DNA from: JAJEFO01 sp965208685
GTDB taxonomy: Bacteria > Pseudomonadota > Alphaproteobacteria > Rhodobacterales > Rhodobacteraceae
DNA: 64,000 nt
Reading direction: 5' to 3'
NCBI GenBank assembly: GCA_965208685.1
Contig: CBDBPL010000007.1
Coordinates: forward strand, 2,046,001-2,110,000
How positions within the stretch are numbered: position 1 is the stretch's first letter; every line of letters starts with the position of its first letter. Under the pieces are notes generated by a model. That model was given only the letters and a program-made list of their open reading frames with translations. It was not told where the DNA came from and made no database searches. Position numbers and translations under genes: made by a program. This document shows positions 1 to 8,302 of the stretch, piece after piece.

Positions 1-275
1 ATCGAGATCCGGAACAGCGTGAAGAGGTACTCCTGCGGGCTGGTGTATTGCAGCGTTGGCGACGGATCGCCAAGTTCGCGCAGAGTCGCCTCGATCGGTG
101 CAAGCAGGAATTGCAGGATTGGCTCCGACACGGCGAAGGCGGCAACTATGCCGACGACCAGGGCCAGGACCGAGCGGACAAGGCGGGTGCGAAGCTCCGC
201 AAGATGCTCGAGAAGCGGCGCGGAACTCCTTTCGACCTCGTCTTCCGCTTCGGTCTCGTCCTGGGATTCGCTCAT
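1..275 (-). CDS. tatC: Sec-independent protein translocase TatC (N-terminal part, cut by window edge)
   Basis: TatC is the multispanning receptor of the twin-arginine translocase, which exports folded, often cofactor-containing proteins across the inner membrane. Only about the first 91 residues are present. An acidic N-terminus (MSESQDE...) precedes PLLEHLAELRTRL, the conserved cytosolic N-terminal motif of TatC, followed by the first hydrophobic helix and a periplasmic stretch with SPQEYLFTLF. The ATG overlaps the tatB stop codon (ATGA), so the two are translationally coupled in a tatA-tatB-tatC operon. The rest of the gene lies outside the window. Confidence 0.93.
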   Translation of the reverse strand, partial: MSESQDETEAEDEVERSSAPLLEHLAELRTRLVRSVLALVVGIVAAFAVSEPILQFLLAPIEATLRELGDPSPTLQYTSPQEYLFTLFRIS

Positions 276-769
276 GCGCCGTCTCCCGGCTTGGCTTCGG
301 AAGCCTCGACCTCCGGCTCCGCTTCTGCGGTCTCCGTTTCGACCTTTGCCTCGGCGGCTTCACTTTCCGAGGCCCGTGCCGCAGCAGCCTTCTCTGTCGA
401 GTATTCCCGAATTTTCCGGGCCGCCTCGGCGCGTTCCTCGGAGAGCTTCTCCGTCTCGGGCCCGATGTCCTTCGCTTTTCTGGACGGCTTGGTAGGATCC
501 CAGTCCTCGAACCTCTTCGCTGCCTGGTTGAGCGGGTTGAGGCTTGACTTCGAAGGCGAGGCGAATCCCTTGAGGTTGTCGGCCGCTTCCTTCACCCCGG
601 CCTCGTCTGCGGCTTCCTCCATGGCACGCTGAAACTCGCGAGCCATCCTGCGCGCCTTGCCGACGAAGCGGCCCAGGGTACGAAACATGCCCACCAGGTC
701 CCGCGGACCCAGAATGATCAGCGCTACAACGCCGACAACAAGAAGTTCACCCCAGCTCAGATCGAACAT
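272..769 (-). CDS. tatB: Sec-independent protein translocase TatB
   Basis: TatB is the membrane-anchored partner of TatC in the Tat substrate receptor. The 165-residue product begins MFDLSWGELLVVGVVALIILGPRDL: one N-terminal membrane helix (about residues 5-21), the GPRDL hinge of TatB, then an amphipathic helix (GRFVGKARRMAREFQRAM). The tail of about 100 residues is highly charged and Ala/Glu-rich, variable and probably disordered, as is usual in alphaproteobacterial TatB. It follows tatA by 15 bases and overlaps tatC by four. Confidence 0.93.
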   Translation of the reverse strand: MFDLSWGELLVVGVVALIILGPRDLVGMFRTLGRFVGKARRMAREFQRAMEEAADEAGVKEAADNLKGFASPSKSSLNPLNQAAKRFEDWDPTKPSRKAKDIGPETEKLSEERAEAARKIREYSTEKAAAARASESEAAEAKVETETAEAEPEVEASEAKPGDGA

Positions 770-784
770 GGTTCGGAGACCGCC

Positions 785-1042
785 TTAGACCTTGGCTTCG
801 TCCTTGGATTTTTCCGTGTCCTGGGCCTTTTCCTCTTCGGGCGTCACGTCACGGGCAACCGATGCCGCCTTGTCCTCGATTGCTTCGTCAACTTCTTTCT
901 TGCCCTCGTCGACACCTTTCTTGAAGGCGGTGATTCCCTTGCCGACCTCGCCCATCAGCGACGTGATCTTGCCCCGTCCGAACAGGATCAGAATGACAAT
1001 GGTGATGAGAAGGAGGCCTGGCAGTCCGATATTGTTCAACAT
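785..1042 (-). CDS. tatA: Sec-independent protein translocase TatA
   Basis: TatA is the pore- or patch-forming component of the Tat system. The 85-residue protein has the standard plan: a short N-terminus, one membrane helix (about residues 8-21, LLLITIVILIL), the FGRGKI hinge, an amphipathic helix with the conserved F40KKG, and an acidic C-terminal tail. I place the start at ATG 1042 rather than further upstream because AGGAG lies seven bases before it and the family begins right at the membrane helix. First gene of tatABC. Confidence 0.92.
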   Translation of the reverse strand: MLNNIGLPGLLLITIVILILFGRGKITSLMGEVGKGITAFKKGVDEGKKEVDEAIEDKAASVARDVTPEEEKAQDTEKSKDEAKV

Positions 1043-2016
1043 TGACTTACTCCTCAGTCTGTCGAGAGCTATGTAGGTGAGGGAATCGCCAAGTGAAAGC
1101 GGCAAATCGGAATTCAAGGCCGATTCCCAGATGCACTTGAACATGGCTTGGCGACTGCAGCATCGGCTGGACCGCACCTTGCACGGGCTGAAACACGCAA
1201 TCCTAAACGAGCTTTCCCATCCCGCTTTCTGGCAGCAAAGGGCCGGATTCCGGTGCCAAAAAACCCGCCGCGCCGCGCCGCTTGAAAAATGCAAAATTGC
1301 GCAACTTCGATGTAATTTCCGTTTTGCTCAATGAACCCGCAGGAATCCTGCCCCGGACCGCGTCCGCATTGAGTGAGACCGGGTGGCCGTCCCGGGCAGC
1401 ACGGGTCGGCTTCCATGGGCGACCATCGGGAAGCAATTGGCGAAATCGGACACAGCGGCGGGCATGCATGACAAGATCGACGGCTCCGACGCATTCGGAT
1501 GTCGCAAGACTCTCGGTCAAGAACGCAAGTACCTGCACCTGCGGCAACCGGGACGCCAGATCATTGCTGGCGACGGCCAGCTGGAGCAGCACCCGTTGCC
1601 CGTGGGACTTTCCCGTTGCCGCAACCGGCATCTCCCCGTGGTTTCGGGTCGATAGCGCCATTCGGTGCCGCCGGGCATCATCGTCTCTCGTCCGCAATGG
1701 ACGCAGGCACACCGATTTTTCAGGTTCGCGGCGATGCAGGGACAAGGGGTGCTTGCCCAGGTCCACAATCCCGAATTCTCGGCCCGAAACATCATTCGTG
1801 CGCAATGCCTCGAAGGTGCGGCTGCGCCAGCCGGTACCAATTGCCGCACCAAAGCTCGCGGCCTGGTCTGGCTGAGGTCTGAAAGCGATGGTCAAAGTGC
1901 CGGCCCCGACCGAAGGATGCGACTGGATTTGCCACCAAGTGTTGCAAAAATTTCCATCAAATGGCGCCGAGACTCACGTGCTAAGTGGCAAGCGCCCCAC
2001 TCCCAAGGAGGATGCA
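1043..2016. other. Intergenic stretch, no convincing gene
   Basis: This 970-base region lies upstream of tatA (minus) and of the lipoprotein gene (plus), so promoters for both must lie in it. Overlapping reading frames stay open on both strands, but none has a recognisable fold, a good ribosome site or the expected codon bias. The frames look like chance openings in high-GC DNA or decayed sequence. A potential good ribosome site (AAGGAGG, 2005-2011) serves the lipoprotein. Confidence 0.5.
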
Positions 2017-3045
2017 ATGGAGATGCTGAAACTGGCAATCGCGGCCGCCTGTGTCACCCTCGTCACCGCCTGCAGCCAAGATCCCGTTCCGACCGTGCCA
2101 ACGGTCGAAAGCGTTCAGGTTGCCGATCCGGGAGGAACCCAAGCCGCCGCGAACATGGTGGCGGACAATCTTCCGTTCTTCGGAAGCCTCACTCAATCCT
2201 CGAACTCCGGATCCGTCCCGGGCATCACCGGTGACAGGGCGTCGGCGGCATTCGACGGGCAGAACCTGGACCTGACGATACAGCGCCAGGACGGATCGAG
2301 CATTCAGCTGAACACGGCGGACAATGCCCTGCAATCGATCCCCGGCACCTATACCGGTATTCCGGGCCTCGACCGGAGACGCGACATCGTGATGGCGCGC
2401 ATCGCGGACAATGCCGTCTCGGCCGCCGTCACCTACGTGAACTGGAACGACAGCGACCCGCTCGACTATCTCGCGGCCGGCTACTGGATGCACTACGACT
2501 TTGAGGGCGACGCGTCAGGGTTCACGGTCACCGGCACCGAGATTGGCGCATTCGTCGACGGTCCCGAACTGGACGGTTCGACGAGCCTGCCGGTTGACCG
2601 CACGGCGAGCTACCTGGAGGCCACGCAGGGGTTCTATGTGCAGAACCGGAACGCCCGGACCGACATCGGCGCCTTTACCGCAATCTTCGAGCTGACCGCC
2701 AATTTCGGTTCGAACAGGGTCTCTGGCTGCGTCGGCTGTACCGGCTCCATCGAACTGTCCAGTTTCGAAGACGACTCCATTTCCGAAAGCGACACCATGC
2801 TGCGGCTCGGCCCGGCCCCGATCGGATCCGATGGTAGCTTCAGGAATCAAGAAGTAACGCTGGTCACGCCCGGCATGACCTACTCCGAAAACTCCGGTTC
2901 CTGGGGCGGCAAGCTCTCGAACGTTCCGGATGCCGCCGGAGATCCCCGACTTGTCGCCGGCACATATGGCGCGAAGGCCGCAACCGCGGGCGGAGACGGC
3001 ATTACCTTCGTCGGCGCATTCTACGCCGGCAAACGGGAACAGTAG
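2017..3045 (+). CDS. TbpB-like beta-barrel surface lipoprotein
   Basis: Predicted outer-surface lipoprotein of 342 residues. The ATG at 2017 follows AAGGAGG by five bases and opens a lipoprotein signal ending in LVTAC, with Cys19 as the lipidation site. The mature part resembles the transferrin-binding-protein-like family common in Rhodobacterales: DYLAAGYWMHY, repeated short beta strands with GxF patterns, an internal Cys-x2-Cys (GCVGC), and a C-terminal barrel strand ending GAFYAGKREQ. Family members bind ligands such as metal or haem carriers at the surface, but the ligand here is unknown. Convergent with the downstream FbpC-like ATPase. Confidence 0.65.
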   Translation: MEMLKLAIAAACVTLVTACSQDPVPTVPTVESVQVADPGGTQAAANMVADNLPFFGSLTQSSNSGSVPGITGDRASAAFDGQNLDLTIQRQDGSSIQLNTADNALQSIPGTYTGIPGLDRRRDIVMARIADNAVSAAVTYVNWNDSDPLDYLAAGYWMHYDFEGDASGFTVTGTEIGAFVDGPELDGSTSLPVDRTASYLEATQGFYVQNRNARTDIGAFTAIFELTANFGSNRVSGCVGCTGSIELSSFEDDSISESDTMLRLGPAPIGSDGSFRNQEVTLVTPGMTYSENSGSWGGKLSNVPDAAGDPRLVAGTYGAKAATAGGDGITFVGAFYAGKREQ

Positions 3046-3283
3046 GCGGGTCGTCTTTCCGGAAAGCGAGTGTTGTCCCCTGACCAAGGCGCCGAATGGA
3101 AACGTGGAGGGATTCGAGACAAGTCAAGAAAATACCTCAACATATTGCAATTGATGATGCCTTCTTCTTTCGGATCGGGCTTTTGGCCGTGCTTCACGGG
3201 CGACATCGATGCCTGGCGACAGGGATTGACGAGACCGTGCCGGAAGGCCGCGCGGCGCCTGCCCCCGCATCCTCCGCAAAACG

Positions 3284-3302
3284 CCGAAACCTACCGTTTC
3301 GG
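3284..3302 (-). terminator. Terminator hairpin overlapping the stop of the FbpC-like gene
   Basis: CCGAAAC (3284-3290) and GTTTCGG (3296-3302) form a seven-base-pair stem with a five-base loop. On the minus strand the loop contains the gene's TAG stop codon and the stem is followed by CGTTTTG, a short T-run. This looks like an intrinsic terminator of modest strength. Confidence 0.5.
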
Positions 3303-4373
3303 AAAGACGAAGCAGCGTCTCCGCCGCATCATGAGCCAAAGCTGCGTGCCTGGCCTGGGCAGAAAGACGGACGGCACCGTCGCCGTCAGCGTCGAGCCAT
3401 CATGCTCCATCCGGAACTCCACGAGACTCTCGTTGCCCATGTATCTTGCGCGGACAACGCTGCCTTTCGCCGCGACACCGTCCTCCCGGGTCGGATTCGG
3501 CCCCTTGCCGCCCCGATCAAAGTCGATTCTCAGGTGTTGCGGGCGTATGACGATCTCGACGTCCGTTCCGTCAGGAACTCCGGGAATCAGGAATTCGCCG
3601 AACGGCGTGTCCGTCAACGCGCCCTGGACTGTCCCGCTGATCACGTTGACATCGCTGAAGAAGGCGGCGGCTTCGCGATCAACGGGCGCGTTGTAGATGT
3701 TGTAGGGTGCCCCGCTCTGCACGATGCGTCCATTCCGCATCAACGCGATCTCGTCGGCCATCCGCATCGCTTCCTCGGGGTCATGCGTGACCATCACGAC
3801 AGCGGTCACCTCATCCTTCAGGAAATCGATGGTCTCGTCCCGAATGCCGTCCCGCAACCGGTCATCCAGCCCCGAGAACGGCTCGTCCATCAGCATGATC
3901 CGCGGCCGTGCCGCCATGGCTCGTGCCAGCGCCACGCGCTGCTGCTCGCCGCCTGACAGCTGGTCGGGATATGCCTGATCAAATCCAGAGAGCCGGACCC
4001 GTTCCAGCAAGCCGGTCACGCGGTGCCCTTTTTCCGAGGCCGTTCCACTCAGGCCAAAGGCCACGTTTTCAGCCACCGTCATGTGCGGGAAAAGCGCAAA
4101 GTCCTGGAACATCAGGCCAATGCGCCGGTTCTCCGGTCGAACATGCCGGGTCTCGTCAGACAGCACCTCCCCGTCTGCAAGCACCCGACCGGCGTCGGGC
4201 CGGTCGACCCCGGCAATCAGCCGCAACGTCGTTGACTTGCCGCAGCCCGACGGCCCAAGCAGGCATGTCACCTGGCCGGGACGCACCCTTAGCGACACGT
4301 CGGACACGACGGTGCGGCCGCCGAGACGGCGGGTCAAACCCTCGATCGTCAGGCCATCAAGACCGTCTTCCAC
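3291..4373 (-). CDS. FbpC/PotA-type ABC transporter ATP-binding protein (orphan)
   Basis: A 360-residue importer ATPase of the iron(III)/polyamine/sulfate class. Visible motifs are Walker A GPSGCGKST (residues 40-48), a Q-loop in MFQDFALFPHMTV, signature LSGGEQQR, Walker B IMLMDEP and the switch His in VMVTHDPEEA. The last ~120 residues form a TOBE-like regulatory domain (IVIRPQHLRIDF; ARYMGNESLVEF). The start is GTG 4373, with GAGG upstream. No permease or binding-protein gene is adjacent, so it must work with subunits encoded elsewhere. The nearby TbpB-like lipoprotein makes an iron substrate tempting but unproven. Confidence 0.85.
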   Translation of the reverse strand: MEDGLDGLTIEGLTRRLGGRTVVSDVSLRVRPGQVTCLLGPSGCGKSTTLRLIAGVDRPDAGRVLADGEVLSDETRHVRPENRRIGLMFQDFALFPHMTVAENVAFGLSGTASEKGHRVTGLLERVRLSGFDQAYPDQLSGGEQQRVALARAMAARPRIMLMDEPFSGLDDRLRDGIRDETIDFLKDEVTAVVMVTHDPEEAMRMADEIALMRNGRIVQSGAPYNIYNAPVDREAAAFFSDVNVISGTVQGALTDTPFGEFLIPGVPDGTDVEIVIRPQHLRIDFDRGGKGPNPTREDGVAAKGSVVRARYMGNESLVEFRMEHDGSTLTATVPSVFLPRPGTQLWLMMRRRRCFVFPKR

Positions 4374-4465
4374 GGCGACTCACCCTCAATCCCGAGCAAA
4401 GCCCTCGGAATTGGATCGGGATAGCAATGCACTGTCGTGCCGACAAGCCCTCGTTGCGGTGGCCG

Positions 4466-5245
4466 TCACACGGTCAGGTTCGTTGCGCCACCGTCGATCA
4501 GGAAATTCTGGCCGACGATGAAGCCCGCATGCCGCGAGCAAAGGAAGGCGCATGCAGCCCCGAACTCCTGTGGCGTGCCGTAGCGCCGGACGGGAATCGT
4601 CGCCTGGCGACGGGCACGCGCCTCCTCCAGGGATATGCCTTCAGCCTTGGCCACGCCTCCGTCCAGGGAATCCGCGCGATCCGTCGCGTGTATGCCCGGC
4701 AGGAGGTTGTTGATGGTGACGCCAGCTGCGGCCACCTGCCGCGAGGTGCCCGCAACGTAGCCCGTGAGGCCGGTACGCGCCGCATTCGACAAGCCAAGCA
4801 CGGCGATCGGTGCACGCACGGATTGCGAGGTTATGTTCACGACACGACCCCAGCCTCGTTCCATCATGTCCGGCACCAAAGCCTTGATCAGGGCGATCGG
4901 CGCGAGCATGTTGGCGTCCAGGGCAGCAATGAAGTCGTCCCGTTCCCAGTCATGCCACATGCCCGGCGGCGGTCCGCCCGCGTTGTTGACCAGGATGTCG
5001 ATCTGCCCGCATGAGGCGAGCACCTTCTCCCGCCCGTCTGCAGACGTGATGTCGGCGGCAACGGTCGTCACGTCAACGCCATGCGCCCTGCGGATTCCTT
5101 CTGCGGCAGCCTCAAGCGCCTCCGCACCGCGCGCGTTCATCACGAGGTCCGCCCCGGCCTCGGCCAATGCCTCGGCGCAGCCTCGCCCCAAGCCTTTCGA
5201 CGAGGCGCAGACCAGCGCGCGCTTCCCCCTGATTCCGAGATCCAT
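4466..5245 (-). CDS. Short-chain dehydrogenase/reductase-like protein with atypical active site
   Basis: A 259-residue Rossmann-fold protein of the SDR superfamily, FabG-like by overall length. The cofactor loop reads CASSKGLGRG instead of the usual TGxxxGIG, and NNAG is present (VNNAGGPPPG). After the catalytic-region serine (ITSQS) the expected YxxxK is replaced by LGLSNAART, so the canonical Tyr and Lys are missing. Similar non-canonical SDRs form a known BKR-like subgroup of unclear function. ATG 5245 was chosen because GGAGG lies six bases upstream. Divergent from the small gene at 5336. Confidence 0.8.
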   Translation of the reverse strand: MDLGIRGKRALVCASSKGLGRGCAEALAEAGADLVMNARGAEALEAAAEGIRRAHGVDVTTVAADITSADGREKVLASCGQIDILVNNAGGPPPGMWHDWERDDFIAALDANMLAPIALIKALVPDMMERGWGRVVNITSQSVRAPIAVLGLSNAARTGLTGYVAGTSRQVAAAGVTINNLLPGIHATDRADSLDGGVAKAEGISLEEARARRQATIPVRRYGTPQEFGAACAFLCSRHAGFIVGQNFLIDGGATNLTV

Positions 5246-5335
5246 GTCGATCCTCCGCTGTTTTCCCGCGCTTACCATCCCGGCCCGTGCGGCGAAAGAG
5301 TGGAGGGACCGTCAAAACCATGATAGTGGGCGACC

Positions 5336-5617
5336 ATGTCCGTCGAAGCTGAAGCAGCCGAAGCCCTCCGCCTGATCTCCGAGGCCGGTTTCAAGACCGG
5401 TCCGGGTTGGGACAGGGCCCACCAGATTGCGCAGGCCCACGAAGGGGAAGCGATCTTCGACGCAATCCATGCGCTGCTGCACCGCATCGAGGGAGACCGT
5501 TTCAACGCAAGCTACTGGGACCGACGGGCGGAAACGGATCTTGGCCAGGACGGATTCGCCGTAGAGGCTGAGCGCCTGCGCGCGATGCTGAAAGCCGGGG
5601 CCGCAAAGGCAACGTGA
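5336..5617 (+). CDS. Small conserved-looking protein of unknown function
   Basis: The 93-residue soluble product is mainly helical, with the segments WDRAHQIAQAHEG, AIFDAIHALLHRIEGD and NASYWDRRA. The density of Trp, His and acidic residues and the normal codon bias argue for a real gene. The pattern (short helical protein with AxEALLHRIEGD...NAxYWYRRA) resembles small uncharacterised proteins in proteobacteria, but I cannot assign a function. It is divergent from the SDR gene, with about 90 bases of shared upstream DNA. Confidence 0.65.
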   Translation: MSVEAEAAEALRLISEAGFKTGPGWDRAHQIAQAHEGEAIFDAIHALLHRIEGDRFNASYWDRRAETDLGQDGFAVEAERLRAMLKAGAAKAT

Positions 5618-5724
5618 TCGGCAGGATGCGCCACGCGCGCGACGCTGAACTCCCCGCAACAAGCAGAACGGCAATGCATGGCATTCCGAACGGCCCTGCC
5701 CAAGCAACGGCCGACAAGCCTTGC

Positions 5725-6102
5725 CTATTCCATCGGCGCCATGAAGAAGGATTCGCGCACGATCTTGCCGTTCTCGACCTCATAGAGCGCGACTTCCTTC
5801 GCCCTCCATCTCTGACCGCTTGCCCTCTCGGACACGTCGACATCGAAAACCACGCTGAACTTGTCATTGTTGATGAACGGGCCCTCAACTCCGGTGCTGT
5901 GCACCTCGAAATTATCGGCCCACCACTTGTGCTTCTCCCTGAGGGCATCGACTCCCTTGCTGACGGGATCCCGTCCCTGACCGCCCATCGGTTCGACTGA
6001 AACGATGTCTCGTGAATACAGCTCCTCGATGCCTCGTTCCTCCGTCCCTTCTCGGCAATGCTGGCAGAGCCTTTCGGCAACTTCCTGGGTCGTCATCGTC
6101 AC
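5725..6102 (-). CDS. SnoaL-like/NTF2-fold protein
   Basis: This 125-residue protein has the length and pattern of the SnoaL-like/NTF2-like cone fold: an N-terminal helix with LCQHCREGT, a strand-rich core (DIVSVEPMG, FEVHSTGVEGPFINNDKFSVVFDVDV) and a final strand pair (KEVALYEVENGKIVRESFFM). Such proteins bind small molecules or catalyse isomerase-like steps; the ligand cannot be deduced. It is convergent with the 93-residue gene and divergent from prfC. Confidence 0.7.
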   Translation of the reverse strand: MTMTTQEVAERLCQHCREGTEERGIEELYSRDIVSVEPMGGQGRDPVSKGVDALREKHKWWADNFEVHSTGVEGPFINNDKFSVVFDVDVSERASGQRWRAKEVALYEVENGKIVRESFFMAPME

Positions 6103-6250
6103 GGCCTTCCCCTTTTCTGGCTCAATCTGCCCGGACTTGGGTCGCGAGCAACGTTCGTCTTATGTTCCAATACTGCCAAAGAGACCCTTCGTCGTCAATC
6201 GGCCAATTCGCCCGATTGCCTGAACGGAGCGAGATGGCTATACGCCGCCA

Positions 6251-7861
6251 ATGATCGACCGCGCCTCAAATGCCGCTCCCTTGCCGCCGGAAATCGCCCG
6301 GCGCCGGACCTTTGCGATCATCTCGCACCCGGATGCCGGAAAGACGACGCTGACCGAAAAGTTCCTGCTCTACGGCGGCGCGATCCAGATGGCCGGGCAG
6401 GTCCGCGCGAAGGGCGAGGCCCGGCGGACGCGCTCCGACTTCATGCAACTCGAAAGAAGCCGGGGCATTTCCGTCAGCGCCACGGCCATGTCGTTCGACT
6501 ATCGCGATTTCCGGTTCAACCTGGTCGACACGCCCGGACACTCGGATTTCTCGGAAGACACCTACAGGACGCTGACGGCCGTGGACGCCGCCGTGATGGT
6601 GATCGACGGGGCAAGAGGCGTGGAGAGCCAGACCCGGAAGCTGTTCGAGATATGCCGCCTCCGGGATCTTCCGATCCTGACATTCTGCAACAAGATGGAT
6701 CAGGAGAGCCGGGACACGTTTGAGACCATCGACGAGATCCAGGAATGCCTCGCCATTGATGTCACGCCCGCCTCATGGCCCGTGGGGATGGGGCGCGACT
6801 TCATCGGCAGCTACGACATCCTGAATGACCGGCTGGACATCATGGAACGCGCCGATCGCAACAAGGTGGCCGATTCCATCGAGATAAACGGGCTGGACGA
6901 TCCCAAGCTGGCCGAGCACGTGCCGGACACTCTCCTGGGGCACTTCCGGGAGGAAGTCGCGATGGCACGCGAACTGCTGCCGCCGTTCGACCGGCAGTCG
7001 TTTCTTGACGGCGCGCTGACGCCGATCTGGTTCGGCAGCGCCATAAACTCCTTCGGGGTCAAGGACCTGATGAATGCCGTCGGCGATTTCGGTCCGCCGC
7101 CACAGCCTCAGCCTGCAGAGCCGCGACTGGTCGCCCCCGACGAAGAAAAGGTGTCCGGGTTCGTCTTCAAGGTTCAAGCCAACATGGATCCGAAACACCG
7201 CGACAGGGTTGCCTTTGTCCGGCTGGCATCAGGACACTTTCAAAGGGGCATGAAACTTCATCACGTGCGGGCAAAGGCGTCCATGTCGGTCTCCAGCCCG
7301 GTCCTGTTCCTGGCCTCGGAGCGCGAGCTCGCGGAAGAAGCCTGGGCCGGCGACATCATCGGCATCCCGAATCACGGACAGCTCCGAATCGGCGACACGC
7401 TGACCCAAGGCGAAGCCCTGCGCGTGACGGGCTTGCCGTCGTTTGCGCCCGAACTGCTGCAGGGCGTTCGGGTCGAGGATCCCATGAAGGCGAAGCATCT
7501 CGACAAGGCGCTCATGCAGTTCGCGGAGGAAGGAGCCGCGAAGGTCTTCAAGCCGGCGACGGGAATCGGTTTCATCGTCGGTGTCGTGGGACCGTTGCAA
7601 TTCGACGTCCTCGCCAGCCGGATCGAGATCGAATACGGGATCCCGGTCCGCTTCGAGCCGTCGCAGTTCACGTCCGCCCGCTGGGTCACCGGGCCGAAGG
7701 AAGTGATGAGCGGATTCGTGGACGCCAACAAGGGTCACATCGCGCATGACAATGACGGCGACGTGGTCTATCTCACCCGCCTCCAGTGGGACATAGACCG
7801 CGTCGCAAGGGATTACCCCGATCTTGCACTCTCGGAAACCAAGGAAATGCAGGCCGCATAG
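6251..7861 (+). CDS. prfC: Peptide chain release factor 3 (RF3)
   Basis: RF3 is the translation GTPase that recycles RF1/RF2 from the ribosome after peptide release. At 536 residues it is full length. G1 is SHPDAGKTT (about 25-33), the switch region carries ERSRGISVSATAM, G3 is DTPGHSDF and G4 is NKMDQESRD. Domains II and III follow, with the typical GVVGPLQFDVLASRIEIEYG near residue 440. It appears monocistronic. The start at ATG 6251 agrees with the usual short lead before the G domain. Confidence 0.96.
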   Translation: MIDRASNAAPLPPEIARRRTFAIISHPDAGKTTLTEKFLLYGGAIQMAGQVRAKGEARRTRSDFMQLERSRGISVSATAMSFDYRDFRFNLVDTPGHSDFSEDTYRTLTAVDAAVMVIDGARGVESQTRKLFEICRLRDLPILTFCNKMDQESRDTFETIDEIQECLAIDVTPASWPVGMGRDFIGSYDILNDRLDIMERADRNKVADSIEINGLDDPKLAEHVPDTLLGHFREEVAMARELLPPFDRQSFLDGALTPIWFGSAINSFGVKDLMNAVGDFGPPPQPQPAEPRLVAPDEEKVSGFVFKVQANMDPKHRDRVAFVRLASGHFQRGMKLHHVRAKASMSVSSPVLFLASERELAEEAWAGDIIGIPNHGQLRIGDTLTQGEALRVTGLPSFAPELLQGVRVEDPMKAKHLDKALMQFAEEGAAKVFKPATGIGFIVGVVGPLQFDVLASRIEIEYGIPVRFEPSQFTSARWVTGPKEVMSGFVDANKGHIAHDNDGDVVYLTRLQWDIDRVARDYPDLALSETKEMQAA

Positions 7862-8302
7862 CCGCGTGTCCGGCCCGTCGGCAGACCGGAAACTCCAGCC
7901 GCGCGGCACCAGGTTCCGACACCGCAAGATCCGCATTCATGCGCCGAAGAGGAAATGTCGGCGAGTCGGGGGAAGTTCACCGCATTGCCCGCCGGCATGC
8001 CGCGTCAGGATTGCGCTCCAACCCGCCGCGACCCCGGCGCCACCACATCGGCAAGGTCGTGCAAGGGCTGTGCCGAAAACGGCCAAAGACAGTGGAGCGT
8101 TTTGGGGACAGATTCCGGACGCATGTCGACTAGCCTGAATTTTTTCCGCTTGTTCAATGAATTGGATCCGGCGTTGACGCCAAATGCGCAATGCATTAGG
8201 TCTTTCGGAATATGTGGCGGCTTGTGGAAAAGTCGTGGTCATCTGGGGACCGCCGCCGCGCTGCCTTCGGACCGACGCAAGGTCCGTAAAACATGGAAGC
8301 AC
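7862..8302. other. Long leader/intergenic region before the helicase gene
   Basis: There is no convincing gene in these 441 bases. A TTGACG at 8174-8179 with TAGGTC 17 bases later could be a weak promoter, which would give an RNA leader of roughly 90 bases. Just before the helicase start, CGGACC (8268-8273) and GGTCCG (8281-8286) form a six-base-pair hairpin close to the ribosome site, which might influence translation. Confidence 0.35.

Noticed and set aside
1203..1895. 230-codon minus-strand frame and 197-codon plus-strand frame upstream of tatA
   Set aside because: Both overlap each other, lack ribosome sites and known patterns, and have atypical composition; treated as non-coding.
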